This document shows positions 43,731 to 53,195 of a DNA stretch of 64,000 nt, piece after piece. This DNA is from an uncultured Peptoniphilaceae bacterium. GTDB taxonomy: Bacteria; Bacillota; Clostridia; Tissierellales; Peptoniphilaceae. Under the pieces are notes generated by a model, which saw only the letters and a list, made by a program, of their open reading frames with translations, searched no databases and was not told the DNA's origin. Position 1 is the stretch's first letter. Every line of letters starts with the position of its first letter. A program made the position numbers and the translations under genes. The stretch covers positions 1 through 64,000 of the forward strand of contig CALTTP010000001.1 in NCBI GenBank assembly GCA_943912255.1, given 5' to 3'.

Positions 43731-46061
43731 ATGAAGAAGAAAATTGAAAAGATATTGGCCGTAGCTGTTCTATCATCTATGGCCTTGACAAATATTTCCT
43801 ACGCTTCACAATCTATAATAAATAAAAGTGAAACTCTGTATATCACAAAGGAAAATGATAAGATAATGGACCAGACGGTATCGGTTTGGCTAAACTCCGA
43901 TGAGAAGATATCTGGAGAGGATAGATCCAATTTAAAGGATATTAAAAACTTGAAAACCGACGAAAAGATTGAAACAAAAAACGGCTATATCCATTGGGAA
44001 AACCAAGATAAAGACGTTTACTATCAAGGAAAATTGGAAGAGTCTGTACCAGTAGATGTGGATATTAAGTATGTTTTAGATGGCATAGAGATAAATAATG
44101 AGGATTTAGAGGGAAAATCTGGCCATTTGGAGATATTTATCACTTCAAAGAACAATAAACACGAGCTTAAGGAAGTGGATGGGGAACAAAGGGAAATCTA
44201 CTCTCCCTGTGTGGTTTTAACTGCCATGACCTTTAACGAGGAAATAGCTACAAATATTGTTTCTGAAGATAGTAAGATTGTAAAAGACGGGAAAAATGAA
44301 GTGGTAACATCTATCTTGCTTCCGGGCATGAAAGAAAATTTTAAAGATAGCCTAGATGAGGAAACTTTGGATAAATTTAAGGATGAAGTCAAAGTGGAAA
44401 TAGATGTAAAGGATTATAACCCAATTGAAGTATACACCGTAATTACGAATGAAGTCTTTCTAGAGGATAAAAACATCCAGTCCTTAGAAGAAATGGAAAA
44501 TGGAATCCAAGAATTACAGGACAATGCTCAAAAATTAGTTGACGGTTCAATTAAGATAAGTGAAGCCCAAAGGCAATTGGATAATGGTATTGGTCAATTA
44601 AATCAAGGTGTGGAAAAGCTTTATGAAGGCTCTCAAAAGTTAAATGTTGGAGCTATAAAGCTACAAACTGCCTTTGGAGAAATACCAAGTAAGATAAAAC
44701 CTATTAAAGGATTTATAAATCAGATGAAAGACGGAAGTGACAATTTATCAAAAGGAATTGAGGATTATACCCAGGGAGTAAATCAAGTAAATAAAAATAC
44801 TGGTATATTAATGGATGGTGCTGAAAAATTATCAAGTGGAACATCTAACTTGGCTCAAGGAATTGGAGAGTTAAAAAATGCAACGGCAGCTATGAAAAAG
44901 GGAACTGAGGAATTAAACCATGTCAATGAACAAAAGGATGGATTAAAGGATTCCTTGACAGAGCTTGGAAGTGGTATGGATAAACTGGGAGGAAATATAA
45001 ATGCTTTAACTGAAAAGACGGAAAGTCTATCCCAAGGTACATCCCAATTAGATGAAAACACAAAAGTCTTTAATGAAAAATTACATGGATTAAATGAATT
45101 GGTTCAAAATCAAAATACTCAAGGAATATCTTTAGAAGAAGAAGCTAGTAGCCTGGAAAGTAAAGCTAACGCTATTCAAAGTACCATAGATTCTCTTTCA
45201 GCAGCAAATGAAGAGGGAGAATTCAGTTCTCAAATTGGAGCTCTTAATGAAATTAAAAATGGCCTTTACGGGGAAGCTAATAGACTTAGAGAAAAACAAG
45301 TTCCAGCACAGAACAATGATTCAATAAAATCTGGACTACAAGCCCTTACAAATAGCAGTGACGAATTAGTTGGAGCTACTTCTCAAATAGCACAGGGCAC
45401 TAAAACTCTTTCTGATAACATTAGTTCTTCACAAGAAGAGTTAATGAAAGCTTCAGGCCAGTTATCCAATGGAGTGGAAAATATAAACTTTTCTTTAGAT
45501 GAAGAAAGACTTACAACTCTTTCCAAATCCATCACTCAACTTGACGAAGCCACAGGAAGGATTAAAGAAGGGTCTAGCCAGTTAAAAGAGGGAACTATTG
45601 AGAAAAGAGAAGGAGTTAAAAAGTTGGCAAAGGCTATGGAACAATTAGATTCTAACTCACAAAGTCTAAAAGAGGGATCTAATAAGTTGGCAAAGGGCCT
45701 AGCAGAATTTAAGAGTAAGTCTGTAATGTTGGACTCCCTAGGAGATATTAATAATAAGGCCATAAATCCTATGGTCTCAGGAATAAATTCCCTTAATACC
45801 GGCATTAGCCAGTTGCAAGGTTCTACTGGTAAATTAAAAGATGGAAGTAGTAAAATTGCTAGTAGCACAGAGGAATTTAGTAGCAAAATGAAAGAATATA
45901 AGGAAAAGGGCATATATGAACTAGCACTTAAGACTGAGGAACTTACCCAAGTTAAAGAAGTTCTTGACATTATGCAAGATATGGCAAAAAATAATAGTTC
46001 ACTTACTGGAACTGAAGAAAACTATAAAACCAGTTCTAGAATAATAGAAAAGATTAAATAA
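43731..46061 (+). CDS. secreted heptad-repeat (YhgE-like) coiled-coil partner of the MMPL exporter
   Basis: The 776-residue protein has a signal peptide (to about SYASQ), a beta-rich N-terminal domain of about 240 residues, and then a long series of Leu-x2-Gly/Ser heptads (DGSIKISEAQRQLDNGIGQL, GAEKLSSGTSNLAQGIGEL and others). These resemble the heptads of YhgE/Pip-type proteins. No C-terminal membrane anchor is present, unlike full YhgE. TAGGAGG precedes the ATG. It probably bridges the cell wall as part of the exporter, by analogy with other MMPL loci. Confidence 0.8.
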   Translation: MKKKIEKILAVAVLSSMALTNISYASQSIINKSETLYITKENDKIMDQTVSVWLNSDEKISGEDRSNLKDIKNLKTDEKIETKNGYIHWENQDKDVYYQGKLEESVPVDVDIKYVLDGIEINNEDLEGKSGHLEIFITSKNNKHELKEVDGEQREIYSPCVVLTAMTFNEEIATNIVSEDSKIVKDGKNEVVTSILLPGMKENFKDSLDEETLDKFKDEVKVEIDVKDYNPIEVYTVITNEVFLEDKNIQSLEEMENGIQELQDNAQKLVDGSIKISEAQRQLDNGIGQLNQGVEKLYEGSQKLNVGAIKLQTAFGEIPSKIKPIKGFINQMKDGSDNLSKGIEDYTQGVNQVNKNTGILMDGAEKLSSGTSNLAQGIGELKNATAAMKKGTEELNHVNEQKDGLKDSLTELGSGMDKLGGNINALTEKTESLSQGTSQLDENTKVFNEKLHGLNELVQNQNTQGISLEEEASSLESKANAIQSTIDSLSAANEEGEFSSQIGALNEIKNGLYGEANRLREKQVPAQNNDSIKSGLQALTNSSDELVGATSQIAQGTKTLSDNISSSQEELMKASGQLSNGVENINFSLDEERLTTLSKSITQLDEATGRIKEGSSQLKEGTIEKREGVKKLAKAMEQLDSNSQSLKEGSNKLAKGLAEFKSKSVMLDSLGDINNKAINPMVSGINSLNTGISQLQGSTGKLKDGSSKIASSTEEFSSKMKEYKEKGIYELALKTEELTQVKEVLDIMQDMAKNNSSLTGTEENYKTSSRIIEKIK

Positions 46062-46066
46062 AAATC

Positions 46067-46097
46067 AGAGCTGTCTATAAAATGACAGCTCTTTTTT
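46067..46097 (+). terminator. rho-independent terminator, TetR-MMPL operon
   Basis: AGAGCTGTC and GACAGCTCT pair perfectly around eight bases and lead into six T. Confidence 0.9.
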
Positions 46098-46142
46098 GAA
46101 GATTTCAAGATTTAAATTGTTTTTAAAATTTCATTGAAAAGG

Positions 46143-47348
46143 TTATTGACTTATCATGTTTAAAACATAGTCAAGGTAGTCTTCTTTTTCAGAAACTGGT
46201 ATTTCAGCGTATGTTCCATTTAGATTATTTAAATATCCATCTTCATTTATTCCTGCCCCATATGGTAGAGAAAGGAGTAGATGGGATTTTGGAAGTTTTA
46301 CAACGGCGTTTAATGGTGCAATTCCATTTCCCTTTGTAAAAGTTCCAACGGTCTTTCCAAAATGGGTCCTATTGGAAAATTGACATAGAAAATCTCCGGC
46401 TTCACCTGTATCTTTGCTTTGGAGAATATAGATCTCTCCATTAAAATTTGCCGTATTAGTGCTATTGTCTCGTACTGTATAGCTTTGATAATAGGGGAAT
46501 TGTTCCGATTGTTCGAACTTCATCATTTCAGAAGAAATTCCCTTGGTATCTGCGTATTCTGTGTTCACAGTAAACCCGGATATAACGTTTATGTCTTCCA
46601 GGACCTTTGAAAAGTCCTTAGTTCGTTGTAAGATTTTAAATTCAGTTACATTTGTATTTTTTGAAAGGGGTCTTATTATATTGTCCATAACATAGGTAAG
46701 GGATTTACCGGAATTCTTTCTAAGATCTATGATTAAATAGGGATATGAATTGGATTTTTTCAAAAATTCCAGTATCTTCTTTCCGTCTTCAACTTTGTAA
46801 CGTTGGTTAAAGTCGTCAATTCTAATAAGCGCTACCTTATCTCCAATGGTGTCTAAAACCAAGTTGGTATTGGATTTATTTTCCGTTTCATTTTTAAATT
46901 CAGCATATACCTTTTTAGTATCCTCTTCCTTTAAGAGTTTGTAGATTTCAGATTCCTCCCTATTGGAAAAGATATTGTAAAGATCACGGTATTGGTCGTA
47001 AGTAAGTATAGTAAGTTCAGAATCTTTAAACTCTTTCAAATAACTTTGTAAAAGGGTTTTGTACTCAGGCAAATTTAAGCCGGCGTTTAACTTCTTACTA
47101 TAAGTATTTGTAAGTTGTTTCATATTTATAGTCTTAGACTCTTCCAAATAGGGTAAATTTGTGTAATTTTTTTCGATAATAGAAGAAAGATACTTAAATT
47201 CTTCTAAGGCATCTTCTTGAGCAATAGAAAAGCTATTGGATTTGTCTGTGGCTTTTTCTTTCTTAGAATGGAGATTAGGTTGGTATAAAGCAAAAGCAAC
47301 TATAAAAATCGTAATGCAAATGACTACGAAAAAATTTTTTCTACTCAT
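46143..47348 (-). CDS. S41 peptidase-like protein without the usual catalytic serine
   Basis: The 401-residue protein has an N-terminal membrane anchor (VVICITIFIVAFALY, about 8-22) and an S41-like fold with ALIRIDDF, PYLIIDLRKNSGKS (strand before the nucleophile) and EIYILQSKDTGEAGDFLCQF. In S41 proteases the last segment normally reads like TxSAAE, with Ser as nucleophile; here the aligned position is Glu in TGEAGD. It may be an inactive binding protein or a divergent enzyme. GGAGGATT precedes the ATG. It stands alone, convergent with the MMPL operon. Confidence 0.7.
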   Translation of the reverse strand: MSRKNFFVVICITIFIVAFALYQPNLHSKKEKATDKSNSFSIAQEDALEEFKYLSSIIEKNYTNLPYLEESKTINMKQLTNTYSKKLNAGLNLPEYKTLLQSYLKEFKDSELTILTYDQYRDLYNIFSNREESEIYKLLKEEDTKKVYAEFKNETENKSNTNLVLDTIGDKVALIRIDDFNQRYKVEDGKKILEFLKKSNSYPYLIIDLRKNSGKSLTYVMDNIIRPLSKNTNVTEFKILQRTKDFSKVLEDINVISGFTVNTEYADTKGISSEMMKFEQSEQFPYYQSYTVRDNSTNTANFNGEIYILQSKDTGEAGDFLCQFSNRTHFGKTVGTFTKGNGIAPLNAVVKLPKSHLLLSLPYGAGINEDGYLNNLNGTYAEIPVSEKEDYLDYVLNMISQ

Positions 47349-47512
47349 AAATCCTCCTTTCCTCTACTTTATCATAAATCGGCTGTAAAATAGGATAATT
47401 ATTGAGTAAATTCGAATAATTAACCATTTGACTATGGAATATGCCATAGTATTAACATATTTGTACCCATTTATTGAAAAATAATTCATAAAAAGATAAT
47501 TATGAGTTTAAA

Positions 47513-47562
47513 TTTGTAATCATTACAAAAAACTTGACCTTTATTATTATTAGGGATACAAT
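47513..47562 (+). promoter_or_regulatory. PerR-like box and promoter of rubrerythrin
   Basis: TTTGTAAT-C-ATTACAAA (47513-47529) is a perfect palindrome and matches the PerR box consensus TTATAATNATTATAA at 13 of 15 positions. It abuts a -35 TTGACC (47534-47539), a 17-base spacer and -10 TACAAT (47557-47562). Peroxide control of rubrerythrin by PerR is known in clostridia. A Fur or Zur site is possible. Confidence 0.75.
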
Positions 47563-47596
47563 GAGAATGAAAGATAAATTTCAAGAGGGGGTAAAT

Positions 47597-48181
47597 ATGA
47601 ATTTAAAAGGAACAAAAACTGCAAATAATCTTATGATTTCTTTTGCAGGAGAATCACAAGCTAGTATGAGATACAAATACTATGCAAAGGAAGCAAAAAA
47701 AGAAGGATATGTTCAAATATCCAATATTTTTGAAGAGACTGCTAGAAACGAAGACCAACATGCTAAGAGATTTTTCAGATTCTTAAATGAAGGTGGACTT
47801 AAGGATGAAGCTGTAAAAGTTGAATGGGAATATCCTGTACTTTTAGGAACAACTTCAGAAAACCTATTGGCAGCTGCAGAAGGGGAAAAGGAAGAAAATA
47901 CAGTTATGTATCCTGGATTTGCAGATGTTGCTGAAGAAGAAGGATTTGAAGACATTGCTTATGTTTGGAGAGAAATAGCTGAAGTTGAAGAAGCTCACGA
48001 AACAAGATACAGAAAGCTTTTGAAGAATATTGAAGAAGATAAAGTATTTAAGAAAGACGAAGAAGTATATTGGAAGTGTAATAACTGCGGTTATATACAT
48101 AAAGGCACATCAGCGCCAATAGCTTGTCCTGCTTGTGATCATCCACAAGGTCACTTTGAAGTATTTAAAGAAACATACTAG
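47597..48181 (+). CDS. rbr: rubrerythrin
   Basis: Rubrerythrin reduces hydrogen peroxide in anaerobes. From ATG 47597, behind GAGGGGG, the product has 194 residues. The diiron four-helix bundle shows ESQASMRY, EETARNEDQHAKR and AEVEEAHETRY. The C-terminal rubredoxin domain has CNNCGYIH and CPACDHPQ. An in-frame upstream extension to 47534 begins inside the -35 box and is rejected. The PerR-like palindrome sits just upstream and a terminator follows. Confidence 0.92.
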   Translation: MNLKGTKTANNLMISFAGESQASMRYKYYAKEAKKEGYVQISNIFEETARNEDQHAKRFFRFLNEGGLKDEAVKVEWEYPVLLGTTSENLLAAAEGEKEENTVMYPGFADVAEEEGFEDIAYVWREIAEVEEAHETRYRKLLKNIEEDKVFKKDEEVYWKCNNCGYIHKGTSAPIACPACDHPQGHFEVFKETY

Positions 48182-48190
48182 AATTAAACT

Positions 48191-48214
48191 GGGTCCCTTA
48201 TGGGGCCCCTTTTT
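48191..48214 (+). terminator. rho-independent terminator, rubrerythrin
   Basis: GGGTCCC pairs with GGGGCCC (one G-T) around a short loop and runs into CTTTTTAG. Confidence 0.75.
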
Positions 48215-48386
48215 AGTTATTTCTAAATGTTTTAAATGATTGATTTCAATAAAATAGGGTAGAAAAATAAAGATAGACTCAGATATATCCAATATATGAC
48301 AAATCTTAAGAACTAATTAAAAAAACCCCATAAATAAAAGTTAAAACTATTCTTTTTTAATGGTAGAATAGAGATATGGTGAGAAT

Positions 48387-49406
48387 ATGGAATATGAAAA
48401 TATATTTAAAAACAGGAATTTTTTAATAGGTCTTGGAATTTTTCTTTTTATTGTTATAGGAATTGTAGCTTTTAACTTGGGAAGTTCTGAAAAAAACTTT
48501 TCCAGTTTACCTTTAGAAGGGGACTATTCTAATATTGTTATTAATTCTAAAGGGGCCTATTTACTAAAGGACAGATATCTAGTTAGATATTCTGGAGATG
48601 GAAAAGAGACTTTAAGGATAAATTTACCTGCTCAAGGGGGAAGTATCCTTGGGGATGAAAAGACTATAGTCTATTATTCAAGTAATAACATTTACTTTTT
48701 AGACAAATCAGGAAAAATAAAATATAGTGAAGAATTGAACTTTTCCATTGAAACTTGTGTTTTAAAAGAAGATAAAGTCCTTGCTTTAGGAAAATCAGCT
48801 TATGCCATCTTGGATACCAAGGGAAAGGTATTAAAAACACAGGGTATTAAGGGAAGGGTTCTCGTAGGGGATTTATCTTTAGATAAGGGAGTAATCACAT
48901 CTATTATTAAGAAGAAAGAGGATGACAATGAAGTCAACTCCTTTATTAATATTGTAGACATAAATACTCTAGAGGATAGAAAGATGACTTTTCCCAGGGA
49001 GATTATCTTTTTCAATAAGATACTGGAAGATGGAAAAATCTTTACTGTTTCCAACACTGAAGCAAGAACTATGGAAGGTGACTTCATACTTGGCAAGAAA
49101 AAGATTCGAGACTTTAAAGCTGCTGGAATTAGAAAAGGTTATATCTATATATTGGAAGATGACAAATTTGGTGTTTATGACTCGAATTTGAAAAACCTAA
49201 AAAAGATGGAGTTGAAAGGGGACTTTAAGTCTCTTGCAATTTCCAAGGATAAAGTTCTTTTATATAATTCAAAGGGCTTTGCCCAGTATAAGGGTGGAGA
49301 GATTCGAGATTATATAGAAACTGAAGAAATATATAATGCCATTGTAAGGCCAGAGGATATTTTCTTCATACATTCAAATTCAATTAGTAATGGAGTAAAT
49401 AATTAG
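48387..49406 (+). CDS. membrane-anchored beta-propeller-like protein (DUF5711-like)
   Basis: The 339-residue protein has one N-terminal membrane segment (about residues 12-32) and then repeating beta-rich units with Gly-Asp turns (YSGDGKET, LDKSGKI, LDTKGKVL, YDSNLKNL). These resemble the propeller of DUF5711 proteins. A TAGAAT -10 lies at 48364-48369. It is ten bases from yedF, so it heads the selenium-linked run. The outside-facing domain may bind a partner; function unknown. Confidence 0.65.
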   Translation: MEYENIFKNRNFLIGLGIFLFIVIGIVAFNLGSSEKNFSSLPLEGDYSNIVINSKGAYLLKDRYLVRYSGDGKETLRINLPAQGGSILGDEKTIVYYSSNNIYFLDKSGKIKYSEELNFSIETCVLKEDKVLALGKSAYAILDTKGKVLKTQGIKGRVLVGDLSLDKGVITSIIKKKEDDNEVNSFINIVDINTLEDRKMTFPREIIFFNKILEDGKIFTVSNTEARTMEGDFILGKKKIRDFKAAGIRKGYIYILEDDKFGVYDSNLKNLKKMELKGDFKSLAISKDKVLLYNSKGFAQYKGGEIRDYIETEEIYNAIVRPEDIFFIHSNSISNGVNN

Positions 49407-49416
49407 GAGGAAAAAA

Positions 49417-50001
49417 ATGGAAAAAATTAATGCAAAAGGACTACTTTGTCCAAAACCTGTAATAATAACAAAACAAAAGTTAGATGAAATGGAAGAAGGT
49501 ACTGTAGAAGTTGCTGTAGATAACAGAGTTTGTGTTGAAAATCTTTCAAAATTTGCTCAAGGCCAAGGATATGACTTTGAATATGAAGAATTTTCTGAAG
49601 ATGATTATCTAGTTACTATCAATAAGTCTAAGGACGCTGTTGCTACTGAAGTTGCTTCAGATGAAGACTTCACTTTGGCAATCACTTCTGACACCATGGG
49701 TGGAGGAGAAGAAGAATTAGGTAAGATTTTAATCAAGTCATTTATTTATACAGTTTCTCAAACTAAACCACTACCTAAGACCATTGTCTTCTACAATAAA
49801 GGTGTTTTCCTAACTTGTGAAGGCTCTGAAGTTATGGATGACTTAAAGGCTATGGCAGATGAAGGTGTGGAAATTGTATCCTGTGGTACTTGTCTTGACT
49901 TCTATAATTTAAAAGAGAAACTACAAATTGGAGAAATTTCAAATATGTATACAATCTATGAAAAAATCCAAGGACCAAAGAAAAATATTATTATAAGATA
50001 A
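49417..50001 (+). CDS. yedF: sulfurtransferase-like selenium metabolism protein YedF
   Basis: The 194-residue protein joins an N-terminal TusA-like domain with the active-site CPKP (Cys11) to a DsrE-like C-terminal domain (TMGGGEEELGK, CGTCLDFY). YedF is found in selenium-using bacteria and is thought to handle selenium or sulfur transfer. TAGGAGG precedes the ATG. The stop overlaps the DUF3343 start by one base, typical of this gene pair. Confidence 0.88.
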   Translation: MEKINAKGLLCPKPVIITKQKLDEMEEGTVEVAVDNRVCVENLSKFAQGQGYDFEYEEFSEDDYLVTINKSKDAVATEVASDEDFTLAITSDTMGGGEEELGKILIKSFIYTVSQTKPLPKTIVFYNKGVFLTCEGSEVMDDLKAMADEGVEIVSCGTCLDFYNLKEKLQIGEISNMYTIYEKIQGPKKNIIIR

Positions 50002-50252
50002 TGGAATATTTGATGTTGACCTTTGAATCTGTCAATCATACGATGATGACGGAAAAGAGATTGAAAGATGAGGGATTTGATATTAAAACTATACCAACTC
50101 CTAGGGAAATCTCCAAAAGTTGCGGCTTGACCATTAGGATGGATATGGAAGATTTAGATAGAGTTAGGGAATATAGAAAGAGTCTTCCAATAGATTATCT
50201 TTGGAAATATACAATGGATTCCAATGGAAATATTGCGGAGAAAATAGAATAA
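50001..50252 (+). CDS. DUF3343 domain protein (putative Se/S carrier-like)
   Basis: The 83-residue protein has the DUF3343 pattern: an N-terminal strand, helix TMMTEKRLKDEGFDIKTIP, and the conserved Cys in SKSCGLTIR (about residue 40). It overlaps yedF by one base and the MscS gene by one base (TAATG). The family is often linked to selenium use; a carrier role is inferred from context. Confidence 0.82.
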   Translation: MEYLMLTFESVNHTMMTEKRLKDEGFDIKTIPTPREISKSCGLTIRMDMEDLDRVREYRKSLPIDYLWKYTMDSNGNIAEKIE

Positions 50253-51121
50253 TGGCAGAATTTAGAGAGTATTATCAACATATAAAAAGTTTTTTCTATA
50301 TTGATGGAACGGATAAATTAAATCTTCTAGGTAAACTCACTATGACAGTCTTGATTATTCTAGTTGCACTATTTATTACAAGAGTAGTGACTAGAATTGT
50401 ATTCCAAAAATTTCTTACAGCAGAAACAAAAAAATTCAAGAATGTTATAGGGGAGACCACTCAGGGAAGAACCATAGCTTCAGTAGTAGAAAACACCTTA
50501 AAATATTTGATTTACTTCTTTGCCCTTCTTCAAATTCTAGAAATATTTAATTTGGGAAGTAGTCTAACCGTTGGTTTAGCTGGTATTGGAGGAGTGGCCA
50601 TAGGTTTTGGATCCCAATTTATAATAAGGGATTTTATCTCTGGAATCTTTGCATTGGTAGAAGATCAGTATGGTATTGGGGATAATGTTATGATCAATAA
50701 TCAGATTTCTGGAATTGTGGAAGAGTTTGGAATGAGAACGACAAAGGTTAGAGGTTTTGATGGTTCTTTGACAATTATTGCAAATGGCGAAGTTAAAACT
50801 GTGAAGAATATGTCCAGGTCCAATCAAAGAGCCTTTGTTGCTATGACCGTTCCCCATGGTATAAAGCTTCAAGAAGCCCTTGATATAGTGGATATCATTG
50901 GAAATGAGCTGGAGGATAATGAGGATGTAACTTCCAAACCTAGCCTATTTGGGGTCACCGATGTAGGAAACTTTGAAAATGTTAAGATCACAGTAGTAGG
51001 CTGGGCAAAAGCCGGAAAGCATTATTGGTTGGAACTGGAGATTCGAAAGAGGTTTGTAGAGCTCTGTGAAGAAAAACTAAAGGCTAAAGGTATAGGTGAT
51101 AAATATGAAGTACAAAGTTGA
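50252..51121 (+). CDS. MscS family mechanosensitive channel
   Basis: The 289-residue protein starts at ATG 50252, sharing bases with the stop of DUF3343. It has membrane segments about residues 27-48 and 80-130. The pore-lining helix includes GLAGIGGVAIGFGSQFIIRDF, then the beta domain with GDNVMINNQISGIVEEFGMRTTKVRG. It probably releases solutes on hypo-osmotic shock. The next gene overlaps its end. Confidence 0.9.
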   Translation: MAEFREYYQHIKSFFYIDGTDKLNLLGKLTMTVLIILVALFITRVVTRIVFQKFLTAETKKFKNVIGETTQGRTIASVVENTLKYLIYFFALLQILEIFNLGSSLTVGLAGIGGVAIGFGSQFIIRDFISGIFALVEDQYGIGDNVMINNQISGIVEEFGMRTTKVRGFDGSLTIIANGEVKTVKNMSRSNQRAFVAMTVPHGIKLQEALDIVDIIGNELEDNEDVTSKPSLFGVTDVGNFENVKITVVGWAKAGKHYWLELEIRKRFVELCEEKLKAKGIGDKYEVQS

Positions 51122-51326
51122 TGATATTATCACTTTAAAAAAAGGTCATCCCTGTGGAGAAAATATTTGGAAGATTACTAGAACTGGCATGGATATAAAG
51201 CTGGAATGTCAGGGATGTAAAAAATCTATTTGGATGGAAAGACCTGAGTTTGAGAAAAAATTGAGAAGAATTAAAGATTCAAATGGCAAGTTTGTATCAA
51301 TAATTCACTATGAACCAGAGGAATAG
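51105..51326 (+). CDS. DUF951 family protein
   Basis: This 73-residue protein starts at ATG 51105 with AGGTGAT upstream and overlaps the MscS gene by 17 bases. It has the DUF951 pattern: VDDIITLKKGHPCGENIW, a second Cys pair in LECQGCKKS, and MERPEFEK. Four cysteines or Cys/His residues suggest a zinc ribbon. DUF951 is often encoded beside MscS in Firmicutes. Confidence 0.85.
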   Translation: MKYKVDDIITLKKGHPCGENIWKITRTGMDIKLECQGCKKSIWMERPEFEKKLRRIKDSNGKFVSIIHYEPEE

Positions 51327-51365
51327 GAAAAATCAATAGAGTCGATAGGTATCGGCTCTATTTCT

Positions 51366-51409
51366 AAAGTGATATGAAAATCCATGTATGTGGATTTTTT
51401 CATCACTTT
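51366..51409 (+). terminator. long hairpin terminator after DUF951
   Basis: AAAGTGAT...GAAAATCCA pairs with TGGATTTTTTC...ATCACTTT, an interrupted stem of about 18 pairs around TGTATG. It separates the yedF run from the CWB2 gene. Confidence 0.75.
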
Positions 51410-51479
51410 AAGACTTTATTACAGTTTTGTGATATTCTAATAATAGGGATTAAATTTATTTCTTAAGGAGGGACATATT

Positions 51480-53180
51480 TTGAAAAAGATTTTAACAAAA
51501 ACGATTTTATCTTTAGTTTTAGCATTGGCCTTGGTAGTACCGAGTATGGCAATGGCAAAGGAAGAAGAAAAAGCAACAACTCCTGTTATTAAAACTGAAG
51601 ATAATAAGAAGGAGACAGAGGCTAAGGAAGAACCAAAAGAAGAGCCTGAAAAAGATCAAGATGATAAGAAAGTAACTGGGAAGTATCCAGTTATAAAGGT
51701 CACTAAAATCATACTTAATGAAAAACATATTGATTCACAAGATGAAATAGATAGAATAATGGAAGATCTTCAACTTAAATGGAATATTGGGGATAAAGTT
51801 TCATCTAAGATTTCAAAATCTGAATTTGAGATTTACAATTTGGATTTAGACAAAGTAAAATCTCAAAAAATAGACTTTGTAATTGAAAACAAATACTACG
51901 ACTATGTATGGGGATCTTTGAACCAAGGACCTGTAGTAGGAGTGCAGGATGGAAAGGAATTTTCAACTACTATATATAGTAAGGAAAATACTATGGTCCT
52001 ACAAATTCACAGAGATACTTTAAATTTAACTGTGAAAGCTAAGGGCCCGGAAGTTCCATTATCTAAATTAAAAGCTAAGTTAAATGGCAAGGAAATAGAA
52101 TTTAATGAAATCTATCCAATATTTGTAGGAACTGAAAATGAACTGGATTTTGAGGGAATTGATGAACTATTCAGAGTTTATAAGGATGATAAGCCTGTAA
52201 AGTTGCCAATGAAGTTTACCATGGCAGATAATTATATATGGGACTTTGAATTAAAGCCAATGAGATCTGTAAAGAGACTTTCTGGGGAAAATAGGTTTTT
52301 AACAGCCTTAGATACAGCTAAGGAATTATACGAAGAACCTGAAACTGTAATTATTGCAAATGCTAGAGATGGATCAGTGGATGCATTATCAGCTGGACCA
52401 TTAGCAAAGGCTTTAAATGCACCAATGCTTTTAGTAGAGACAGAATCCATTGAAGAAGATGTATTGAAATACATTAGAAACGACAAATTAAAGAAAGTTG
52501 TTTTCGTTGGTGGCAATGGTTCTATTTCAGAAAAACTTAGAGATAAGATAACAGAGGACCTTGATGTAAAAGTGGAAAGACTCTATGGTAAAAATAGGTA
52601 TGAGACTTCATTAGAAATTGTAAAAGAATTGGTATCAAGCCAAGGATTCAATAAGGAGGTCATTTTAGTAAATGGGGAGAATAATGCGGATGCCCTTTCT
52701 GCTACACCTTATGCAGTAATGAAAAAATACCCTATTTTAGTAGTTTCTAACTCCATGGATATGGATAAGGTAAAGAATTATTTAGATGGTCTAGGAATAA
52801 GCAAATCCATGGTTATAGGAGGTAGTAGGTCTGTAGAAGATGCAACGATTGAAAAACTGGATTTAAGTAACGAACTTAGAATTAAGGGAGAAAACCGATA
52901 TATCACATCACAAAATGTTGCAAAACATCTAATGAAAGAAAAGAATTATGTAAATGGATTAATCCTAGCTAATGGAAAAAATGAATCTTCAATTGATGCA
53001 TTAACCGCATCTACCTTACTAAATAAAGTAAATAGTCCTATACTTCTAGTAAAAGGGGAAGAATATAGCGACAATCTAAAAAGTTTTGTAGATGAAATGA
53101 AACTAGATCCATTTGTAGCCTATATAGTAGGTGGAGATAGTTCAATAGATATGGAAATTGAGAATAATATAGGATACTAA
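51480..53180 (+). CDS. cell wall-binding (CWB2) repeat protein
   Basis: The 566-residue protein starts at TTG 51480 behind AAGGAGGGA. A signal peptide (to about AMAKEE) is followed by an acidic/lysine-rich stretch and a unique domain (about 60-255). Three CWB2 repeats come next (about 262-566) with RLSGENRFLTALDTA, RLYGKNRYETSLEIV and RIKGENRYITSQNVA, each ending in a (V/I)GG motif. They anchor the protein to wall polymers. The unique domain has no recognised family. Confidence 0.87.
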   Translation: MKKILTKTILSLVLALALVVPSMAMAKEEEKATTPVIKTEDNKKETEAKEEPKEEPEKDQDDKKVTGKYPVIKVTKIILNEKHIDSQDEIDRIMEDLQLKWNIGDKVSSKISKSEFEIYNLDLDKVKSQKIDFVIENKYYDYVWGSLNQGPVVGVQDGKEFSTTIYSKENTMVLQIHRDTLNLTVKAKGPEVPLSKLKAKLNGKEIEFNEIYPIFVGTENELDFEGIDELFRVYKDDKPVKLPMKFTMADNYIWDFELKPMRSVKRLSGENRFLTALDTAKELYEEPETVIIANARDGSVDALSAGPLAKALNAPMLLVETESIEEDVLKYIRNDKLKKVVFVGGNGSISEKLRDKITEDLDVKVERLYGKNRYETSLEIVKELVSSQGFNKEVILVNGENNADALSATPYAVMKKYPILVVSNSMDMDKVKNYLDGLGISKSMVIGGSRSVEDATIEKLDLSNELRIKGENRYITSQNVAKHLMKEKNYVNGLILANGKNESSIDALTASTLLNKVNSPILLVKGEEYSDNLKSFVDEMKLDPFVAYIVGGDSSIDMEIENNIGY

Positions 53181-53195
53181 TTGTTAAAGTAAAAG

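Noticed and set aside
45536..45970. 144-codon minus-strand frame
   Set aside because: Complement of the heptad repeats; open only because of biased codons in the real gene.
47534..47596. Longer rubrerythrin start
   Set aside because: The extension begins inside the -35 hexamer and has no RBS; ATG 47597 has both a good RBS and the usual family N-terminus.
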